A stretch of 44,139 nucleotides of DNA, from assembly GCA_965248855.1 (NCBI GenBank), contig CBDFKQ010000016.1:1-44139 (forward strand), given 5' to 3'. The stretch comes from CBDFKQ01 sp965248855 (GTDB lineage Bacteria > Bacteroidota > Bacteroidia > Cytophagales > 172606-1). Below are positions 40,327 through 44,139 of the stretch, piece by piece (the stretch's first letter is position 1; each line of letters begins with the position of its first letter). The notes under the pieces are model-generated. The model saw only the letters and a program-made list of their open reading frames with translations. It did no database searches and had not been told where the DNA came from. The translations under genes were made by a program, and so were the position numbers.

Positions 40327-41193
40327 TCAGATAAAAACCTTATCAACTTCGTTTAAAGCGTCTTTTAAAACCACCTTGTTTATTTTTAAATCAATTTTTT
40401 TCTCCTCAAAAAAATCAATGATTAATTCTGTAGGGATGTTGCCGATCAACTCATCTTCAGCCATCGGGCAACCTCCAAATCCCTTCAGTGCTCCATCAAA
40501 TCTCTTACAACCGGCATTGTATGCAGCTTTAATTTTTTCATAAATATGATTTGGAGCAGAATGTAAATGAACTCCAAATTCTATTTCAGTAAATTGAGGA
40601 ACGATTAACGAATATAAATTTGAAATTTCGTCAGGAGTTGCCAAACCGACAGTGTCGGCAAAAGAAATTATTTTAATGTTTAACAACTTTAGTTTTTCTA
40701 CAAAATTAAAAATTAATTCAAAACTATAAATATCACCATAAGGATTACCAAAACCCATTGAAATATAAACTACAAGGGTTTTATTGCTTTTAATACATAA
40801 TTCATTTATCGCAGCCAAACTTTCAAAAGCCCGGTCAACACTTTGATTGGTATTTTTTTGTTGAAAGGTTTCTGAGGCAGATAATGGAAAGCCTACGCAG
40901 TTAATTTGTTCAAATCTGCACGCATCTTCAGCTCCCCTGTAATTGGCTATAATTGCAAGCAATTTTGTTTTAGTTGCGGATAAATTTAATTTTTCTAATA
41001 CCAAGGCAGTATCACGCATTTGAGGGATGTGTTTTGGAGAAACAAAACTTCCAAAATCCAATGTATCAAACCCGGCTTTCAATAATAAATTTAAATAATT
41101 AATTTTTGTTTCGGTTGGGATAAAATGATCAAAACCCTGCATGGCATCTCGAGGGCATTCAATTATTTTAATAATTGATAATTGTTGATCCAT
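40327..41193 (-). CDS. hydroxymethylglutaryl-CoA lyase
   Basis: Splits HMG-CoA into acetoacetate and acetyl-CoA in leucine degradation. The 288-residue TIM barrel begins with ECPRDAMQGFDHFIPTETK (the family's E.GPRDG.Q), then FGSFVSPKHIPQMRD, SMGFGNPYGD, FADTVGLATP, FGVHLHSAPNHI (metal-binding His pair) and the signature KGFGGCPMAEDELIGNIPTE with the catalytic Cys. It begins 1 bp after the hisH stop, so the two are probably translated together. No other leucine genes are adjacent. Confidence 0.93.
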   Translation of the reverse strand: MDQQLSIIKIIECPRDAMQGFDHFIPTETKINYLNLLLKAGFDTLDFGSFVSPKHIPQMRDTALVLEKLNLSATKTKLLAIIANYRGAEDACRFEQINCVGFPLSASETFQQKNTNQSVDRAFESLAAINELCIKSNKTLVVYISMGFGNPYGDIYSFELIFNFVEKLKLLNIKIISFADTVGLATPDEISNLYSLIVPQFTEIEFGVHLHSAPNHIYEKIKAAYNAGCKRFDGALKGFGGCPMAEDELIGNIPTELIIDFFEEKKIDLKINKVVLKDALNEVDKVFI

Positions 41194-41194
41194 A

Positions 41195-41797
41195 TCAATT
41201 AGAAGATATATTCAAAAAATTAGAAAGGATAACAGCACCTGCATCACTGCTTTTTTCGGTATGAAATTGCAAGGCATAAAAATTATCTTTTTGTAAAGCA
41301 GCACTGAAAGGTTGAATAAAATTGGTTGTGGCAATGGTATTTTCGCAAACGGGCGCATAATAGCTGTGTACAAAATAGACAAACTCCTGTTCTTTTACGT
41401 TTTTAAGAAGACCTGTTTTGAGATCATAAATTTTATTCCAACCCATTTGAGGTATTTTTTCTTTGTGGCCATTTACATTTTTAAATTTTTTAATATTCAC
41501 ATCAAAAATACCCATGCATTCCACATCATTTTCTTCCGAGTGTGCACACAGTAACTGCATCCCTACACAAATACCCAACACGGGTTGTTTTAATGATTTT
41601 ATTACTTTATCTAAATTTCTTTCTTTCAGATAATTCATGGCTGTACTTGCTTCACCCACACCCGGAAAAATCACATGGTCAGCATTTCTTATTTCTTCTT
41701 CAACGTCAGTTATTAAAGCCTCTACACCTAATCGCTCTAATGCATAAATTACTGATTGTGTGTTACCTGCATTATATTTAATAATTACTGTTTTCAT
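41195..41797 (-). CDS. hisH: imidazole glycerol phosphate synthase, glutaminase subunit
   Basis: Class I glutamine amidotransferase giving ammonia to HisF in histidine synthesis. The 200 residues carry the opening IIKYNAGNTQSVIYALERLG, DHVIFPGVGEASTAM, the nucleophile Cys77 in GICVGMQLL, KIPQMGWNKI, YFVHSYYAP and the His-Glu pair in FHTEKSSDAG. No other his gene is in the window. The pairing with HMG-CoA lyase downstream is unexpected, but the enzyme sequence itself is ordinary. Confidence 0.94.
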   Translation of the reverse strand: MKTVIIKYNAGNTQSVIYALERLGVEALITDVEEEIRNADHVIFPGVGEASTAMNYLKERNLDKVIKSLKQPVLGICVGMQLLCAHSEENDVECMGIFDVNIKKFKNVNGHKEKIPQMGWNKIYDLKTGLLKNVKEQEFVYFVHSYYAPVCENTIATTNFIQPFSAALQKDNFYALQFHTEKSSDAGAVILSNFLNISSN

Positions 41798-41876
41798 TTT
41801 ATTGATTTTGATCTTATTTTAATAATAAATGTAAAAATATAATCTAAGTCTTTAATATAAATTTTAAACTACAAAT

Positions 41877-41912
41877 AAAAAAGAAGGCTCTTTAATCGGA
41901 GCCTTCTTTTTT
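41877..41912 (-). terminator. terminator of the Lys-rich lipoprotein gene
   Basis: AAGAAGGCTC (41881-41890) and GAGCCTTCTT (41899-41908) form a perfect 10-bp stem with an 8-nt loop, flanked by A and T runs; it directly follows the stop at 41912 on the minus strand. Confidence 0.9.
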
Positions 41913-42997
41913 TAATTTGTATTGGTACTGTCTACCGGAGCCTGATCATCTTTTTTCTTTTTCTTCCTTTTCGTCTTTTTAGGCTTTTCTGTTTGTTTTT
42001 GCTCTTCGGGTTTTGTTTCCAATGTTGGTTCTTTTTGTTCAACTTTAGGATGCTCTTCCTTAGGTTGGGCAATATCCGACTTTGGATCCACTACTTTCTG
42101 TTTCTTTTTGCGTTTCTTTTCCTTTTTTGTAGGTGGGTCAATACCGGTTTCCGGCTTTACCTCAGGTTGAGGTGTTATATTGTCTGTTTTCTTTTGCCCC
42201 GTTTTTTTAGGATCCACAGGTGTTTTTTTATTTCCATCCTGAGTAGCAATGTCATCCATTGGGTTTACTTCTTTCTTCTTTTTCTTCTTAAATATTCCAA
42301 ATAAGCCCTTTTTCTTTGCAGGTACTCCTTCACCATTCATGTTATCTTTACCCTGAGAAGTTGCTAAACTATCTTTTAAAGCTTGCTTTTTAGCTTTTCT
42401 ATCTTCTTTGGATAATTTTTTATCTTGTGCTTTTTGGTAAGTTTTAGATCTTCTTGCAGCTTTTTTCATTAACCGCATTCTTTTATCCATTGATAACTCT
42501 TTATAACCGGGATATCTGTAACCGGGTTTATAACCATAACCAACTGCAGGATTTTTATTTGGATACCACCAAGGTACGCCTTTATATTCTTGTTTAGGAT
42601 CTTTACCCACAAGAGTAACTTCAGGACCGAAACTTGGCCTCATTACTGTTTCGTAATGAATTTGATCCATATTGTATTTTGCAGAGTCAACTTTAGTATT
42701 CGAAATCGCATTAGGATTTATATCTACCCTCAGGTCATTTTCATCCGGCCCTGCTTTCGCCTTTTTTTTAAATATTTTTCCAAAGAACCTTTTAAATCCT
42801 TTAGGTTTTTCATCTATCCTGGTCGCATCAGTTTGAAATGCCGGATCTGTAGCGGTATTGGGTGTTGGTGAGCCTTTTTCTCCATCTATGCGATGTATCA
42901 TTCTCACTCTATCGTCAGCAATAGGACTGCGAGGTGGTTTGCAGGAAAAATTTGCTAGTAAGAGAACGAATAATAAAGCGACGTTGAAATATTTCAT
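41912..42997 (-). CDS. Lys-rich lipoprotein, unknown function
   Basis: A 361-residue protein with a lipoprotein signal ending ANFSC (Cys near residue 19). The first half has a few hydrophobic patches and a short motif PWWYPNKNPAVGYGYKPGYRYPGY rich in aromatic residues (about 140-165). From about residue 180 it is almost only Lys, Asp, Glu, Gln, Pro and Thr (KKKGLFGIFKKKKKKEV, EEHPKVEQKEPTLETKPEEQ), so it is probably disordered. No family recognised. Such tails often bind cell-surface polymers, but that is inference. Confidence 0.75.
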   Translation of the reverse strand: MKYFNVALLFVLLLANFSCKPPRSPIADDRVRMIHRIDGEKGSPTPNTATDPAFQTDATRIDEKPKGFKRFFGKIFKKKAKAGPDENDLRVDINPNAISNTKVDSAKYNMDQIHYETVMRPSFGPEVTLVGKDPKQEYKGVPWWYPNKNPAVGYGYKPGYRYPGYKELSMDKRMRLMKKAARRSKTYQKAQDKKLSKEDRKAKKQALKDSLATSQGKDNMNGEGVPAKKKGLFGIFKKKKKKEVNPMDDIATQDGNKKTPVDPKKTGQKKTDNITPQPEVKPETGIDPPTKKEKKRKKKQKVVDPKSDIAQPKEEHPKVEQKEPTLETKPEEQKQTEKPKKTKRKKKKKDDQAPVDSTNTN

Positions 42998-43184
42998 CAG
43001 TGGATTTTAGCATCTGTCATGGAAACTTTCGGCATATTCACGTCTCTAAGTCAAAAAAGTTACCATTAATTGCAATATTAATAAAAAAAGAAAACTTCTC
43101 AAGTAAATTCTTCTTTTATAATGAACAATTTACAAAAATATCATCTATTTTTCAAAATAAAATCCCTATTAATGAAGGGCTTAG

Positions 43185-43258
43185 TAGCGAAAACGGGGAT
43201 CGAACCCGTGACCTCAGGGTTATGAATCCTGCGCTCTAACCATCTGAGCTACCTCGCC
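43185..43258 (-). tRNA. tRNA-Met (CAT anticodon)
   Basis: A 74-nt tRNA. Acceptor GGCGAGG pairs with TTTCGCT (three G-U pairs) plus discriminator A73. The anticodon stem-loop CAGGA-TTCATAA-CCCTG gives anticodon CAT, with an A-C mismatch at the loop-closing pair. The T arm ACGGG-TTCGATC-CCCGT is perfect. It lacks the three G-C pairs of an initiator anticodon stem, so it is an elongator Met tRNA, or an Ile tRNA modified by TilS. No CCA encoded. Confidence 0.93.
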
Positions 43259-43415
43259 TAATTTTTTGCAAATGTAGAGACTTAATTTTAATTGTCAAAT
43301 ATTTTTTAAATATTTGCAAAACAGCGCTTTTGAAATTGATTTTTCAAAAATGTGGAAGATTTAAAATTTTTATCCCAAATCTCTTTGTGAGACAGTAAAA
43401 AAAAATTCTTTCTAA

Positions 43416-43811
43416 ATGGGGAAAAATAAATATTCGGTTGAATTTGAAATCAGGGCCTCAAGCAAAATGCTCTTCCCTTACCTATCTACACCAAGCGGCT
43501 TAGCTCAATGGTTTGCTGATGATGTTAATTTGAGTACTGAAAAAGTTTATGATTTTATATGGGATGGCAGTTCACATTACGCTGTACAGTCTAATCAGAG
43601 AATTAATAAATTTGTTCGCTTTGATTTTTTAGAAGATGATAAAAATCCCTCCGAGGACCCATCTTTTATTGAATTCAGGCTTGATTTAAATGAATTGACC
43701 CAATCTTCTTTTTTAAGGATCACCGATTATTCGGACGTTGAAAGCGAAGAAGATGTTATTGTAATGTGGACGAGCCTTGTGGCTGCCTTAAAAGAAATTG
43801 TTGGTGGTTAA
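43416..43811 (+). CDS. START-like domain protein, SRPBCC fold
   Basis: A 131-residue helix-grip protein: KYSVEFEIRASSKMLFPYLS, GLAQWFADDVN, FIWDGSSHYAVQ, FIEFRLDLNELTQSSFLRITD, and the C-terminal helix WTSLVAALKEIVGG. This is the START-like family of Bacteroidota, which probably binds a hydrophobic ligand. It precedes the LptF/G permease gene by 69 bp in the same direction, a conserved arrangement in this phylum as far as I know, and suggests a link to lipid transport (inference). Confidence 0.88.
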   Translation: MGKNKYSVEFEIRASSKMLFPYLSTPSGLAQWFADDVNLSTEKVYDFIWDGSSHYAVQSNQRINKFVRFDFLEDDKNPSEDPSFIEFRLDLNELTQSSFLRITDYSDVESEEDVIVMWTSLVAALKEIVGG

Positions 43812-43880
43812 TTTTACCGGGAACAATTATTCGGGAACAATTATTGAAGATAACTATTCTGAAAAGAATACAAAAAAATT

Positions 43881-44138
43881 ATGAAAAAAATCGATAAGCT
43901 GGTGTTAACATCCTTTATGGGGCCTTTTATGCTTACTTTTTCTGTCGTAATTTTTATTTTTCTTATACAATTAATTTTAAATTATTTTGAAGACCTTATT
44001 GGTAAAGGTCTTGGTTTTTTTACTTATGTTGAACTCCTCTCCTATTTCAGTATCAATCTTATTCCCGTTGCACTTCCGCTGGCGGTATTGCTGTCAAGTT
44101 TAATTACATTTGGTAATTTAGGTGAACATTATGGCTGA
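43881..44138 (+). CDS. LptF/LptG family permease, N-terminal part, cut at the window edge
   Basis: The first 85 residues of a YjgP/YjgQ-type permease of the lipopolysaccharide export complex: KKIDKLVLTSFMGPFMLTF, FFTYVELLSYFSINLIPVALPLAVLLSSLI and FGNLGEH. A TGA stops the frame at 44136-44138, one base before the window ends. In the family this point reads GEHYEL; restoring one A (TATGGCTGAG to TATGAGCTGAG) gives exactly that. Either a frameshift is present or the final bases are inaccurate. The protein should have about 350 or more residues. Confidence 0.85.
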   Translation: MKKIDKLVLTSFMGPFMLTFSVVIFIFLIQLILNYFEDLIGKGLGFFTYVELLSYFSINLIPVALPLAVLLSSLITFGNLGEHYG

Positions 44139-44139
44139 G

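Noticed and set aside
42590..42871. Plus-strand ORF of 93 codons opposite the Lys-rich lipoprotein
   Set aside because: Phe/Ile-rich antisense of Lys-rich sequence.

Overview
The window is a low-GC bacterial chromosome segment from a member of the Bacteroidota, probably near the Chitinophagales/Sphingobacteriales (the lower rank is inference). The signs are the short primary sigma factor without region 1.1, the archaeal/eukaryotic-type ProRS, the Bacteroidota-style -7 box TAnnTTTG before several genes, lipoprotein signals ending in S-C, the START-like protein next to an LptF/G permease, and near absence of Shine-Dalgarno sequences.

Layout. 1-2.5 kb: proS, then a higBA toxin-antitoxin pair with a frameshifted toxin. 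2.8-6.4 kb: a GH13 amylase lipoprotein, an orphan OmpR-type regulator and an unknown protein. 6.5-11.7 kb: a housekeeping block on the minus strand (rpoD, pnp, rpsO, then pyrH-frr). 12.1-16.5 kb: a membrane PAS histidine kinase, a DUF1328 mini-protein and a methylmalonyl-CoA mutase large subunit. 16.5-23.9 kb: an accessory block of small redox and electrophile-detoxification genes (VOC, NmrA-like, quinone oxidoreductase, Ohr/OsmC, YCII, SDR), read away from a divergent HxlR regulator. This block is full of partial duplications and gene fragments and ends in a serine-recombinase remnant beside tRNA-Leu. 24-28.8 kb: a zinc-finger methyltransferase, a radical SAM protein, a frameshifted small gene, a lipoprotein and an aminotransferase. 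29-38.5 kb: three large membrane sensor proteins with GAF domains and coiled coils but no kinase, cyclase or chemotaxis output, plus a YfiR-like protein, an MFS exporter, a DUF1304 protein and a secreted PpiC-type isomerase. 38.5-44.1 kb: a truncated haemoglobin coupled to an ABM-domain gene, an outer-membrane-like protein, hisH next to an HMG-CoA lyase, a Lys-rich lipoprotein, tRNA-Met, a START-like protein and the beginning of an LptF/G permease.

How the genes may work together. The 16.5-23.9 kb block is best read as a thiol/electrophile stress regulon. An HxlR protein with a single N-terminal Cys faces a symmetrical pair of 17-bp operator palindromes placed over both divergent promoters. 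The 29-38 kb region holds a family of output-less sensors, two of them recent tandem paralogues. Neither the histidine kinase nor the response regulator has an adjacent partner.

The most unusual non-coding signals are a 19-bp stem covering the start of the radical SAM gene, a 46-bp perfect palindrome between convergent genes, a pair of LytTR-like direct repeats in front of a promoter-terminator unit that could be a small RNA, and a higB promoter/operator that implies a leaderless transcript. No CRISPR array, complete insertion sequence or rRNA was seen.
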